Source: an uncultured Pelagibacteraceae bacterium
GTDB taxonomy: Bacteria; Pseudomonadota; Alphaproteobacteria; Pelagibacterales; Pelagibacteraceae
Assembly (NCBI GenBank): GCA_902576815.1
Contig: CACGWQ010000004.1
Coordinates: 1 to 64,000, forward strand
Length of the DNA: 64,000 nucleotides
Direction of reading: 5' to 3'
Part shown: piece by piece, positions 46,401-54,668 of the stretch
Position numbering within the stretch: the stretch's first letter is position 1
Layout of the letters: the number at the start of each line of letters is the position of its first letter
Made by a program: the position numbers and the translations under genes
Notes under the pieces: model-generated
What the model was told of the DNA's origin: nothing
Databases searched by the model: none
What the model saw: only the letters and a program-made list of their open reading frames with translations

Positions 46401-46818
46401 ATTTTTTTTTATATAGCTTTTCAAAGTCTAGCTTTTTTTTAAATTGTATATCTGGAAAACCACTATATTTTATAATATTGAGTAAAATATTTTCTAATTC
46501 TTTGTAAATCTCAATTTGGACATCACATAATATTATTTTTTCCAATTCATTTTTATCTTTTAAGTTTTTTTCTATTTTAATAACTGTTGCGTAGACAATT
46601 TGAAAAAAAACTTCTTTTTTTTTAATTTCTTTATCGTGGTATGTTAATTTTGTATTTATTTCTATCATTTTATTCTTTAAAGGTTTTGATGAAATATCTA
46701 GATCAAGTTTGTATTTTAAAATTCTTTCCTTAGCGATTAATAATGCTTCAGGATCTTTTACCTCAGCTGATAAATCATTAATATACTTTAAAATTATTCT
46801 GTACTTTTTTTCACTCAT
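46393..46818 (-). CDS. secB: SecB-like protein-export chaperone
   Basis: SecB keeps exported proteins unfolded and delivers them to SecA. The 141-aa protein follows the SecB pattern, starting KYRIILKYINDLSAEVKDPEAL (YIKDLSFE-type opening), with KLTYHDKEIKKKEVFFQIVYATVIKI in the middle and a conserved-length helical end. The C-terminal SecA-binding tail is poorly recognisable. The location next to dnaQ and fxsA is the alphaproteobacterial secB neighbourhood, which supports the call. Sequence divergence is high, so this is less certain than its neighbours. Confidence 0.8.
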   Translation of the reverse strand: MSEKKYRIILKYINDLSAEVKDPEALLIAKERILKYKLDLDISSKPLKNKMIEINTKLTYHDKEIKKKEVFFQIVYATVIKIEKNLKDKNELEKIILCDVQIEIYKELENILLNIIKYSGFPDIQFKKKLDFEKLYKKKFN

Positions 46819-47228
46819 TTATCATCAATATCTTCGTATTCACCTTCTATAAATTTTTTGTTTTTTTCTGTATCATTTTTTTTTATTTTTTTTGAAAATA
46901 ATTTAATTATTAATTTTCTTGTAAAAGGGATAATCAATACAATACCTATTATATCAGTAGCAAAACCTGGAAGTATTAATAAAATCGAAGCTACAGCAAG
47001 TGCAGCACCTGAGATAATTTCATAGATCGGTATTAAGTTATTAATCAAGTTTTTAGTGGCTGATTTAAGGGTATTTATTCCCTCAAATTTTGCGTAACTA
47101 ACACCCAAGACTGCAGTTATAAGAATTAATAAAATAGTATTAAAAGCCCCAATCTTTGCTCCTATTTTTATAAAAAGATATATCTCCAGCATTGGTATTC
47201 CTATTATAAGCAATAAAAGTGTGTTCAT
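46815..47228 (-). CDS. fxsA: FxsA-family membrane protein
   Basis: This 137-aa inner-membrane protein has three to four hydrophobic segments and the family signatures PMLEIYLFIKIGAKIGAFNTILLILITAVLGVSYAKFEG and LLILPGFATDIIGIVLIIPFTRKLI. FxsA was named for suppressing F-plasmid exclusion of phage T7; its normal role is unknown. The C-terminal tail is charged and cytoplasmic. It overlaps secB by four bases. It is divergent from the Tim44-like gene by 57 bases, as in other alphaproteobacteria. Confidence 0.92.
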   Translation of the reverse strand: MNTLLLLIIGIPMLEIYLFIKIGAKIGAFNTILLILITAVLGVSYAKFEGINTLKSATKNLINNLIPIYEIISGAALAVASILLILPGFATDIIGIVLIIPFTRKLIIKLFSKKIKKNDTEKNKKFIEGEYEDIDDK

Positions 47229-47285
47229 TTGTCTATAATCTAATTACCCTGTTGAAATTTGACATATAGTAAATATTATCATCTT

Positions 47286-47873
47286 ATGAATTATAGTTTC
47301 GAATATATAGATATAATACTTTTAGCAATGATTGCAGGGTTTATTTTCTTAAGGTTAAGAGGAATTTTAGGAAAAAAGACTGGTTTTGAAGAAGATATTA
47401 ATGCAAGTTTCCCTCATGAAGCTCCTCCAGCACAAACAAAAACCCAAATTAATGAGAAAAACTTTGATGAAAGCGCAAAAAATGAATTTTTAAAAGGTGC
47501 TAAGATTGCCTATGAATCAATTATTACAAGTTTTTCAAATGGTAAATTAATAGATATCAAAAACTTATTAAGCAAAGATGTTCATGACCAATTTGAAGAT
47601 GCTCTAAAAGAGAGGAAGAATAAATTATTGAAATCAGAAACTACATTCATAGGAATAAATTCTGCGATTATAAAAGAACACCAGCAAAATAAAAATATGT
47701 TAGAAGTTACAGTTGAATTTGTAAGCGAAATAATTTCGTGTGTTAAAGATAAAGAGAATAAAGTCATAAATGGAGACCCTCAGAAAATTAAAAAAGTTCA
47801 CGATATGTGGAAATTTTCAAAGGACACGACATCTTCAAATCCAAACTGGCTTTTAATTGATACTCAGGCTTGA
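47286..47873 (+). CDS. Tim44-like domain protein
   Basis: This 195-aa protein has an N-terminal membrane anchor (YIDIILLAMIAGFIFLRLRG, about 6-25), a short linker with FPHEAPPAQ, and a Tim44-like C-terminal domain (about 70-195; FLKGAKIAYESIITSFSNG, then VHDMWKFSKDTTSSNPNWLL). Bacterial TimA proteins resemble the membrane-binding part of mitochondrial Tim44. The start is the ATG at 47286; the ORF track starts nine codons earlier at TTG. Its neighbours secB and fxsA strengthen the assignment. The function may concern membrane protein handling; this is inference. Confidence 0.88.
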   Translation: MNYSFEYIDIILLAMIAGFIFLRLRGILGKKTGFEEDINASFPHEAPPAQTKTQINEKNFDESAKNEFLKGAKIAYESIITSFSNGKLIDIKNLLSKDVHDQFEDALKERKNKLLKSETTFIGINSAIIKEHQQNKNMLEVTVEFVSEIISCVKDKENKVINGDPQKIKKVHDMWKFSKDTTSSNPNWLLIDTQA

Positions 47874-48283
47874 CAGATAAGCTATCAGATAAAGATAAAA
47901 AAGATTGGCAAAATTTTTTAAATAGCGCAGATCATATTTACTCAAAAGATAAAGAAGATATCCAAAAATCTGATATTTATGAAAAAAAAATAGATCTTCA
48001 TGGATATTCTTTAGAGGATGCAAACAAGAAAATATATGAATTTATAAATTATTGTTACGAGAATAGGGTAAAAAAAATTGTCGTTATAACTGGAAAAGGT
48101 TTAAGATCAAAAAATTTAAGTGATCCATATCAATCTAAAGATTTAAGTATTCTCAAATATTCTGTACCTGAATTTATTAAGAATAATCCTGAGCTTATGA
48201 AAAAAATTATTAAGATTGATTTTGATGCTATTAATAGTGTTTCAAAAGGAAGTTTTGATATATTTTTAAAAATTACAAAATAA
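47870..48283 (+). CDS. Smr-domain protein (MutS2/Smr nuclease family)
   Basis: This 137-aa protein has a charged N-terminal extension and a Smr domain (about 40-137) with the hallmark [15 protein letters not shown] and [12 protein letters not shown] (the ITGKG loop). Smr domains are often DNA or RNA nucleases. It starts with TTG in a TTGA overlap with the Tim44-like gene, the same order as in other alphaproteobacteria, where mltA sits between the two; mltA is missing here. Its end overlaps hslU by 11 bases. Confidence 0.92.
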   Translation: MTDKLSDKDKKDWQNFLNSADHIYSKDKEDIQKSDIYEKKIDLHGYSLEDANKKIYEFINYCYENRVKKIVVITGKGLRSKNLSDPYQSKDLSILKYSVPEFIKNNPELMKKIIKIDFDAINSVSKGSFDIFLKITK

Positions 48284-49640
48284 ATTTAGATAAGTCAGTA
48301 TCTTTAACTAATTCCCCAATGTTATCCTTAATGTATTTGCTGTCTACAGTAATCTTTTCTCCGGCTCTATCTGTTGCTGTAAAGCTGATTTCATCTAATA
48401 CTCTTTCAATTATTGTGTGCAATCTTCTTGCTCCAATATTTTCAACAGATAAATTAACTTCACTTGCTATATGAGCAATTGTATTAATGCCATCTTCTGT
48501 AAACTCTAAATCTACATTTTCAGTTTTCAAAAGAGCTTTGTATTGTTTTATTAAGCTGTTATCAGGCTCTTTTAAAATCCTAATAAAATCATCACTATTT
48601 AATGCATCTAATTCAACCCTTATAGGAAGCCTACCTTGTAATTCAGGTAATAAATCTGATGGTTTAGCTAATTGGAATGCTCCAGATGCAATAAATAATA
48701 TATGATCAGTTTTTATAGGTCCATACTTAGTGCTAACAGTTGTACCCTCTATCAAAGGTAATAAATCCCTCTGTACACCTTCTCTAGATACATCGCCTCC
48801 AACTCTGTCAGTTCTTGCCGAGATTTTATCAATTTCATCTAAAAAGACGATACCATTATTTTCTGTTGAGTCTTTTGCTGATTTAATAATTTTATCCTGC
48901 TCTATCAGCTTATCAGATTCTTCATTTATCAAAATTTCGTGAGACTCTTTTACTGTCATTTTCTTTTTTTTTGGTTTTTGTCCCATGGATTTTCCAAGCA
49001 TATCTGAGATATTAATCATACCCACATTAGCACCAGGCATACCTGGTATTTCAAATGATGGCATTTGATTAGATTCACTTACAGCAATCTCGATTTCGTT
49101 GTTATCTAGGTCTCCATCTCTTAATCTTTTTCTAAAACTCTCTCTAGTCGCAACACTTGCTTTATTACCAACCAAAGCATCTAAAACTCTATCTTCAGCC
49201 AGTTTTTGTGCTTGAGCATGAACTTCCTTTCTCTTTTTCACCTTTTCCATCGCGATTGCAATTTCTAAAAGGTCTCTAACGATTTGTTCTACATCACGTC
49301 CAACATATCCAACTTCTGTAAATCTTGTTGCTTCAACTTTTACAAATGGTGCTTCTGCTAATTTAGACAATCTTCTAGATATTTCAGTTTTACCTACTCC
49401 TGTTGGTCCAATCATTAAAATATTTTTTGGAAGAACTTCATCCTTCATTTCATCTTTTAAAGCTTGTCTTCTCCATCTATTTCTTAGTGCAATCGCAACA
49501 GCTCTCTTAGCTTTATTCTGACCTACAACAAACCTATCTAATTCAGATACAATTTCTCTAGGAGATAATGAATTTGCTATTATTGTTTTTTCTTTTGTGA
49601 CTTTCTCTTTCGGAAATGATGCTATATTTGAATTTTCCAT
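48273..49640 (-). CDS. hslU: ATP-dependent protease ATPase subunit HslU
   Basis: HslU (ClpY) unfolds proteins for the HslV peptidase. The 455-aa AAA+ protein has Walker [17 protein letters not shown] (about 72-87), Walker [12 protein letters not shown], the pore loop near [15 protein letters not shown], an I-domain between them and the C-terminal sensor II region [16 protein letters not shown]. It ends FIL, close to the conserved HslU tail needed to open HslV. It overlaps the hslV stop by one base (TAATG). Confidence 0.98.
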   Translation of the reverse strand: MENSNIASFPKEKVTKEKTIIANSLSPREIVSELDRFVVGQNKAKRAVAIALRNRWRRQALKDEMKDEVLPKNILMIGPTGVGKTEISRRLSKLAEAPFVKVEATRFTEVGYVGRDVEQIVRDLLEIAIAMEKVKKRKEVHAQAQKLAEDRVLDALVGNKASVATRESFRKRLRDGDLDNNEIEIAVSESNQMPSFEIPGMPGANVGMINISDMLGKSMGQKPKKKKMTVKESHEILINEESDKLIEQDKIIKSAKDSTENNGIVFLDEIDKISARTDRVGGDVSREGVQRDLLPLIEGTTVSTKYGPIKTDHILFIASGAFQLAKPSDLLPELQGRLPIRVELDALNSDDFIRILKEPDNSLIKQYKALLKTENVDLEFTEDGINTIAHIASEVNLSVENIGARRLHTIIERVLDEISFTATDRAGEKITVDSKYIKDNIGELVKDTDLSKFIL

Positions 49641-50155
49641 TAAATTTTCTCCACATTAAGATTATCATTTGTGAAGACACAGATTTCTGATGCAACCTTA
49701 ATTGATTTCTTAGCTATTTCTTCAGCAGACATATCTGTATCAATTAAAACTTTTGCTGCTGCTAAAGCATAATTTCCGCCTGAGCCAATTCCAATAACAT
49801 CACCTTCAGGTTCCAAAACATCACCTGTTCCAGAAATTATAAAACTTTTTTCTTTGTCACCTATTGCCATTAAGGCTTCTAATCTTCTTAAATACTTATC
49901 AGTTCTCCAATCTTTGGCTAATTCTACAGCAGCTCTTGTCAAGTTTCCTGCATGCTTTTCTAATTTGGACTCTAATCTTTCAAATAGAGTTAGTGCATCT
50001 GCTGTTGATCCTGCAAATCCTGCAATCACATTTCTTTTCTCAATTTTACGAACTTTGTTAGCAGTTTTCTTAATAACTGTGTTACCCATGCTAACTTGAC
50101 CATCACTAGCCACAACTAGGTCATTATTTTTTCTTACAAGTACAATTGTTGTCAT
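49640..50155 (-). CDS. hslV: ATP-dependent protease peptidase subunit HslV
   Basis: HslV (ClpQ) is the threonine peptidase of the HslUV complex. The 171-aa protein begins [24 protein letters not shown]; after Met removal the catalytic Thr is at position 1, with Lys and Asp in the expected places. [16 protein letters not shown] and [13 protein letters not shown] are family signatures. It is divergent from the histidine operon by 90 bases, an arrangement conserved in alphaproteobacteria. Confidence 0.98.
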   Translation of the reverse strand: MTTIVLVRKNNDLVVASDGQVSMGNTVIKKTANKVRKIEKRNVIAGFAGSTADALTLFERLESKLEKHAGNLTRAAVELAKDWRTDKYLRRLEALMAIGDKEKSFIISGTGDVLEPEGDVIGIGSGGNYALAAAKVLIDTDMSAEEIAKKSIKVASEICVFTNDNLNVEKI

Positions 50156-50206
50156 GGAGTATAAATGGATATGAATTTAAATAGTTCAAGCCCAGGTTTA
50201 GTATTA

Positions 50207-50219
50207 TTGATATAATCAA
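50207..50219 (+). promoter_or_regulatory. Candidate promoter (-10 TATAAT inside a short palindrome) for the his operon
   Basis: The sequence TTGATATAATCAA contains a perfect -10 hexamer TATAAT (50211-50216) and is itself palindromic (TTGAT-ATA-ATCAA). It lies 27 bases before the hisB start. No good -35 is seen at 17 bases; TTCAAG at 50185 is the nearest and is 20 bases away. It could be a promoter, an operator or both. Confidence 0.35.
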
Positions 50220-50245
50220 AAATACCTATATACCTAAATTAAATT

Positions 50246-50836
50246 ATGAAAAGAAAAGCAAAAATAGCTAGAAAAACAAAAGAAACTAATATCAGTGTGG
50301 ATCTTAATATTGATGGCAAAGGTAAGTACAAAGTTGACACAGGAATAGGTTTTTTAGATCACATGCTTGAACAGTTATCCAAGCACTCATCAATGGACTT
50401 AACTGTTAAAGCTAAAGGTGACACACACATAGATCTTCATCACACAACTGAAGATACAGGTATTGCTATTGGAGAATGCTTAAAAAAAGCATCAAAAAAA
50501 TTTGTAGGTATTAAAAGATATGCTCATATTTTATTACCAATGGACGAAACATTAACAAGAGTTGCAATAGATGTCTCAAACAGACCTTATTTAATTTGGA
50601 ATGTGAAATTAAAAGTTGAAAAACTTGGTGAGATGGACACAGAATTATTTAAAGAGTGGTTTCAAGCATTTTCACAAGCTGCTGGAATTACTTTACATGT
50701 TGAAAATATATATGGTGATAATAGTCACCACATTATAGAGTCTTGTTACAAAGGTCTGGCTAGAACTTTAAGAGCCGCATTAGAATTGGACCCAAGAAAC
50801 AAAAGTACAGTTCCTTCGACAAAAGGATCTTTATAA
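50246..50836 (+). CDS. hisB: Imidazoleglycerol-phosphate dehydratase
   Basis: HisB performs the sixth step of histidine synthesis. The 196-aa monofunctional enzyme has the metal-binding [12 protein letters not shown] (38-49), [15 protein letters not shown] (about 70-84), the [17 protein letters not shown] motif and the terminal PSTKGSL. It opens the plus-strand operon hisB-hisH-pilin-hisA-hisF-hisE. Confidence 0.98.
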   Translation: MKRKAKIARKTKETNISVDLNIDGKGKYKVDTGIGFLDHMLEQLSKHSSMDLTVKAKGDTHIDLHHTTEDTGIAIGECLKKASKKFVGIKRYAHILLPMDETLTRVAIDVSNRPYLIWNVKLKVEKLGEMDTELFKEWFQAFSQAAGITLHVENIYGDNSHHIIESCYKGLARTLRAALELDPRNKSTVPSTKGSL

Positions 50837-50841
50837 GGTTA

Positions 50842-51468
50842 ATGGACGTCACAATTGTTGACTATAAATCTGGTAATATCAGTTCTGTAATTAACTCCTT
50901 TAAGGAAGTTGCCAAAGATAAAGTTAATATCGAAATAACTTCAGATTTAAATAAAATTAAATCAAGCGATAAAGTAGTTTTACCAGGGCAGGGCTCATTC
51001 AAGAGCTGCGTAGATGGTTTAAGTGGCATAAAGGGCTTAATAGATACTCTAAGTGAATTTGCATTAAATAATAAAAAACCACTTTTAGGTATTTGTGTAG
51101 GTCTTCAAATGTTTGCTGATGTTGGCTATGAGGAAGTTGAGACAAAAGGATTAGGTTGGATTTCTGGCAAAGTATCTAAAATTGATAATCAAAATGGAAA
51201 ATATAAACTACCACATATTGGTTGGAACCAAATTAATATCGTCAAAGAAAGTAAAATTTTAAAAAATGTAGAAAATAACTCTCATATGTATTTTGTTCAT
51301 AGTTATGAATTTATACCAAATGACAATTTAGTTACTGCTGCAACAACTGATTATTCATCTAAAATAGTTTGTGCAGTTGAGAAAGAGAATATATTTGGAA
51401 CGCAGTTTCATCCAGAAAAGAGTGACAGTATAGGATTAAAAATTATCAAAAATTTTCTAGACTTATAA
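50842..51468 (+). CDS. hisH: Imidazole glycerol phosphate synthase, glutamine amidotransferase subunit
   Basis: HisH supplies ammonia from glutamine to HisF. The 208-aa protein has LPGQGSF (oxyanion region), the nucleophile Cys in LLGICVGLQMFAD (about 83) and the His/Glu pair in GTQFHPEKSD, a complete glutamine-amidotransferase triad. It follows hisB by five bases and is followed by the pilin-like gene and not, as usual, by hisA. Confidence 0.98.
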   Translation: MDVTIVDYKSGNISSVINSFKEVAKDKVNIEITSDLNKIKSSDKVVLPGQGSFKSCVDGLSGIKGLIDTLSEFALNNKKPLLGICVGLQMFADVGYEEVETKGLGWISGKVSKIDNQNGKYKLPHIGWNQINIVKESKILKNVENNSHMYFVHSYEFIPNDNLVTAATTDYSSKIVCAVEKENIFGTQFHPEKSDSIGLKIIKNFLDL

Positions 51469-51470
51469 TT

Positions 51471-51944
51471 ATGGATAATAAAGGGTTTACATTAATTGAG
51501 TTATTGGTTGTAGTTTCGATCATTGGTATATTAGCTGCGGTAGGAGTAGTTGCTTACAGTGGATATACAGAGAGTGCAAAAAAAAAAATTTGTCAGGATA
51601 ATCACAGCAAAATTGTGAAAGCAATCATAGAAAAAAAAGCATTTTGTGAATTTGAAAATACCATAAAACTCAGGCAGTGGTATAGTGGACATAAACAGGG
51701 ATCTGAATATAATTTTAAATGTTCTAATAGTTTTGAAAGTTTAGCTCAAAATGTTGGTATTGATATGACAAATTATCTTAAAAATGTTTATAGCCCTAAG
51801 GATCATTGGGGTTATTCTTGGATGGGTAACAGCGGAACTCCTACGACAAATGGCCAATCTTTTTATTACACCAATAATAATTCTATTAGAATTAGAACAT
51901 TATGCAATAACGAGGTCACTGAAACAACTATAAATGGCAATTAA
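51471..51944 (+). CDS. Type IV pilin-like protein (prepilin N-terminal motif) inside the his operon
   Basis: This 157-aa protein starts MDNKG-FTLIELLVVVSIIGIL, a class III prepilin signal. It has a short basic leader, Gly at -1, Phe at +1 (N-methylation) and Glu at +5, followed by a hydrophobic helix. The globular part has four cysteines (KICQD, AFCEF, FKCSN, TLCNN), enough for two disulfides, and a SWMGNSG-type polar end. It would need a PilD peptidase and a pilus or secretion platform, neither of which is in this window. It is tightly packed, two bases after hisH and overlapping hisA by one base, so it is cotranscribed with histidine genes. It may be a major or minor pilin or a pseudopilin. 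Confidence 0.88.
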   Translation: MDNKGFTLIELLVVVSIIGILAAVGVVAYSGYTESAKKKICQDNHSKIVKAIIEKKAFCEFENTIKLRQWYSGHKQGSEYNFKCSNSFESLAQNVGIDMTNYLKNVYSPKDHWGYSWMGNSGTPTTNGQSFYYTNNNSIRIRTLCNNEVTETTINGN

Positions 51945-52663
51945 TGAAAATATTTCCAGCAATTGATATTAAAGATAAAAAGTGCGTTAGGTTAATTAAA
52001 GGAGATTTTGAAAATAAAACTGAATATGAAATGTCACCAGTCGAACAAGCGGGAAAATATGAAGAAAGAGGTTTTAAAAATTTGCATATAGTTGATTTGG
52101 ATGGTGCATTAACTGGGGAGCCAATTAATACTGATATTATTCAAGATATTATTGGAAAATTTGACCTTAAAATAGAAGTAGGAGGTGGTGTAAGAAATTT
52201 TGAGACTATTCAAAAATACATTGATGCTGGTGTTGAAAAAGTAATTTTGGGTAGTGCTGCTATAAAAGATAGAAGATTTTTAGAGGAAGCTTGTAATAAA
52301 TTTCAAAACCAAATTGCACTAGGTTTGGATGCAAAAGATGGTCATCTTGCTATTTCTGGCTGGACTGAAGAGTCGGATAAATTAACAACAGAATATTTAA
52401 AAAAAGTAAATGATTACGGAGTTAGTAGGATCATTTATACAGATATAAATAGAGATGGAACCAAGCAAACTCCAAATTTTGAGGAAACTCAAAAAGTGGC
52501 AGATATTTCAAATTGTCCAGTAGTTATATCTGGTGGTGTTTCGTCAATTAATGACATTAAAAAAGCTAAAAATTTAAATAATATTGAAGGTGTTATAGTC
52601 GGAAAAGCTATATACGATGGTGACATAAAGTTAGACGAGCTTGTAAAAGAAATAGATGCTTAA
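51944..52663 (+). CDS. hisA: ProFAR isomerase
   Basis: HisA isomerises ProFAR in step four of histidine synthesis. The 239-aa TIM barrel starts [22 protein letters not shown], with the catalytic Asp in PAIDIK and a second Asp in YTDINRDGT. It has the phosphate-binding [13 protein letters not shown] and [11 protein letters not shown] repeats of the duplicated half-barrel. It starts in a TAATG overlap with the pilin-like gene and overlaps hisF by eight bases. Confidence 0.97.
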   Translation: MKIFPAIDIKDKKCVRLIKGDFENKTEYEMSPVEQAGKYEERGFKNLHIVDLDGALTGEPINTDIIQDIIGKFDLKIEVGGGVRNFETIQKYIDAGVEKVILGSAAIKDRRFLEEACNKFQNQIALGLDAKDGHLAISGWTEESDKLTTEYLKKVNDYGVSRIIYTDINRDGTKQTPNFEETQKVADISNCPVVISGGVSSINDIKKAKNLNNIEGVIVGKAIYDGDIKLDELVKEIDA

Positions 52664-53408
52664 AAATAGAATTATACCTTGTTTAGATGTTAAAAATGGT
52701 CGTGTTGTAAAAGGTATTAATTTTGTAGATCTGAAAGATGCTGGAGATCCTGTGGAACAAGCAAAAATTTATAGCGATGGCGGTGCAGATGAAATTTGCT
52801 TTTTAGACATCACAGCTTCAAATGAAAATAGAGACACTATTTATGAAGTAGTAGAGAAAACTTCTAAGAAATGTTTTGTTCCTTTAACAGTAGGTGGTGG
52901 TGTTAGAAGTATTGATGATATTAATAAATTGCTTAATTGTGGGGCTGATAAAGTATCAATCAATACAGCAGCTGTTCAAAATTCAAAAGTAGTTGAGGAT
53001 AGTTCTAGAAAATTTGGATCACAGTGCATTGTTGTTGCAATTGATGCAAAGAGAAAAGACGATGGATGGGAAATCTTTACCCATGGGGGAAGAAATCCAA
53101 CTGGCATAAATGCGTTAGTATTTGCATCAAAAATGGAAAAATGTGGTGCTGGCGAGTTATTAGTGACCTCTATGGATAAGGATGGAACTCAGTCTGGATA
53201 TGACATTGAGTTAATGCAAAAGATATCATCAATGGTCAATATTCCAGTTATTGCATCAGGTGGAGTTGGTACATTAGATCATTTAGTAGATGGAATAAAA
53301 TCAGGTGCTAGCGCTGTTTTAGCTGCATCTATATTTCACTATGGTACTTATTCAGTAAATGAAGCAAAGCAATATTTGGCTTCAAAAGATATACCTGTTA
53401 GGATTTAG
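52656..53408 (+). CDS. hisF: Imidazole glycerol phosphate synthase, cyclase subunit
   Basis: HisF closes the imidazole ring using ammonia from HisH. The 250-aa barrel begins [19 protein letters not shown] (4-22) with the catalytic Asp, and contains [39 protein letters not shown] (second Asp) and [13 protein letters not shown]. It is followed by hisE one base later. Confidence 0.98.
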   Translation: MLKNRIIPCLDVKNGRVVKGINFVDLKDAGDPVEQAKIYSDGGADEICFLDITASNENRDTIYEVVEKTSKKCFVPLTVGGGVRSIDDINKLLNCGADKVSINTAAVQNSKVVEDSSRKFGSQCIVVAIDAKRKDDGWEIFTHGGRNPTGINALVFASKMEKCGAGELLVTSMDKDGTQSGYDIELMQKISSMVNIPVIASGGVGTLDHLVDGIKSGASAVLAASIFHYGTYSVNEAKQYLASKDIPVRI

Positions 53409-53409
53409 T

Positions 53410-53682
53410 ATGTTAAAGATTTTAGAAGATCTCGTTAGCCTTGCAAGAGAGCGAAAAAGCAATCCTGTTGAAGGATCATACACTAATAAGCTCCTAGAAG
53501 ATCAATTTTTAGCGAAAGAAAAGTTATTAGAAGAAATAAATGAATTAATAGAAGCTGTAAAGCAAGACTCAAACAAAATTCATGAAGCAGCAGATGTTTT
53601 ATATCACTTAATTATGTATCTTGAAAAAAGCGGTATAAAAATTGAAGAAGTAATGGAAGAACTGAATAGTCGAAAGAAATAA
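53410..53682 (+). CDS. hisE: Phosphoribosyl-ATP pyrophosphatase
   Basis: HisE removes pyrophosphate from phosphoribosyl-ATP, step two of the pathway. I use the ATG at 53410, one base after the hisF stop; the track's longer ORF runs through hisF in another frame. The 90-aa protein has the all-alpha MazG-like motif EKLLEEINELIEAV and HEAADVLYHLIMYLEKSG with the metal-binding E-x2-E...E-x2-D pattern. In relatives the HIT-family gene follows directly; here about 3.7 kb of accessory genes lie in between. Confidence 0.96.
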   Translation: MLKILEDLVSLARERKSNPVEGSYTNKLLEDQFLAKEKLLEEINELIEAVKQDSNKIHEAADVLYHLIMYLEKSGIKIEEVMEELNSRKK

Positions 53683-53684
53683 TT

Positions 53685-53828
53685 ATGATGCAAGGTTATA
53701 TAAATTGGGAAAAAAGGCAAATTCAGTGGTGGAAGAAAAAACTTGGAGTATCCGGGCACGAACTTGCTTGGATATCTTTCATTAAGGGAATTTTAGTAGG
53801 ATTATTAGTTTACCATTTCTTTTTTTAA
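53685..53828 (+). CDS. Small membrane protein of unknown function (47 aa)
   Basis: This is a short ORF below the track's cutoff, starting three bases after hisE: MMQGYINWEKRQIQWWKKKL, then GVSGHELAWISFIKGILVGLLVYHFFF. A basic, tryptophan-rich N-terminal amphipathic stretch is followed by one hydrophobic membrane span (about 29-47) with an aromatic end. Length, spacing from hisE and the clean amphipathic/TM layout support a real protein. I do not recognise a family. Confidence 0.65.
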   Translation: MMQGYINWEKRQIQWWKKKLGVSGHELAWISFIKGILVGLLVYHFFF

Positions 53829-53876
53829 ACATTATTAAGACTAATTAATAACAATTAAATTTATAAAAAAAATAAT

Positions 53877-54245
53877 ATGAGATTATTGTTAATTTTTCTT
53901 ATATTCCCAACGTTACTTTATGCAGACCAAGGAGTGAATATTTCATGTGTTAACATGAAAAATTTATTAGAAAAAAATCCAAGAACACATAAGTTTAAAT
54001 TTGATGTGGTGACATTCCAGTATTTTGACCAAAATAAAAATTCATTTGTAGAAGTAGCTAATAAGAATATGATCATCAAAGAAGATTTCTTCGCAGCAAG
54101 GTTTCCAGAATATGAATTAGGTTTTCAAATTAATGTATTTGAAGATGATAAAAAGCCTATTATGTCTATGTCAAAATACGATTATAGAAATAATATATTC
54201 TTAGAACATTATATTTGTGATGTTCAAGTTGCTAATATAAATTAA
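53877..54245 (+). CDS. Small exported protein of unknown function
   Basis: This 122-aa protein has a clear signal peptide (MRLLLIFLIFPTLLYA, cleaved before DQGVNIS). The mature part of ~105 residues looks beta-rich (FKFDVVTFQYFDQNKN, YELGFQINVFEDD) with two cysteines (ISCVNM and HYICDVQ) that could form one disulfide. No known domain is recognised. It lies in the accessory stretch between hisE and the HIT gene, 48 bases after the 47-aa ORF. Confidence 0.75.
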   Translation: MRLLLIFLIFPTLLYADQGVNISCVNMKNLLEKNPRTHKFKFDVVTFQYFDQNKNSFVEVANKNMIIKEDFFAARFPEYELGFQINVFEDDKKPIMSMSKYDYRNNIFLEHYICDVQVANIN

Positions 54246-54324
54246 ATTATATATAATATCATTGTCCTGATTTAGAAAATAACTCTACTTGCTGGGACTT
54301 TAAACATAATGCTAAAGGAGGCAA

Positions 54325-54477
54325 ATGAAACTAATAATACAATCAATCAAAAACTATTTTAAATCTAAAAAGGATAGAGGATTAGAACCTGTATTCTTTG
54401 AAAAAATAGGAGATCAAAAAACATCAAGAGATAAGATGAAAAAAAATTTAATTAAAGCATTAGAAAAGAATGGTTAG
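54325..54477 (+). CDS. Small basic protein with a strong Shine-Dalgarno site (50 aa)
   Basis: This ORF below the track's cutoff reads MKLIIQSIKNYFKSKKDRGL, then EPVFFEKIGDQKTSRDKMKKNLIKALEKNG. It is preceded by AAAGGAGGC four to eleven bases before the ATG, the best ribosome-binding site in the window and striking in a genome where most genes have weak ones. It has an amphipathic, lysine-rich N-terminus and no membrane segment or known motif. The strong SD argues for high translation. The 79-base leader before it contains GCTGGGAC and no other ORF. Confidence 0.65.
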   Translation: MKLIIQSIKNYFKSKKDRGLEPVFFEKIGDQKTSRDKMKKNLIKALEKNG

Positions 54478-54668
54478 ACAATAAAAAAATAATTTACAAT
54501 TTACCAGATAACCATGTTGAGAATATTGGAAATAGCTTATATAACGATTTAAATTTAATCATTTTCCCTCTCTTTTTTAATAATATATCTTATTATTTAT
54601 GTTGATTTTAACAATGAAAAATTTCTTCAAATTCCATTAATATTAAATTAAATTTTAAGAAACAAAAA
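54478..54668. other. Gene-poor AT-rich spacer before the autotransporter-like gene
   Basis: These 191 bases contain no ORF with coding character, no strong hairpin and no recognisable RNA. They presumably include the promoter of the autotransporter-like gene; TATAAC-like boxes near 54540 are too degenerate to call. Confidence 0.5.
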
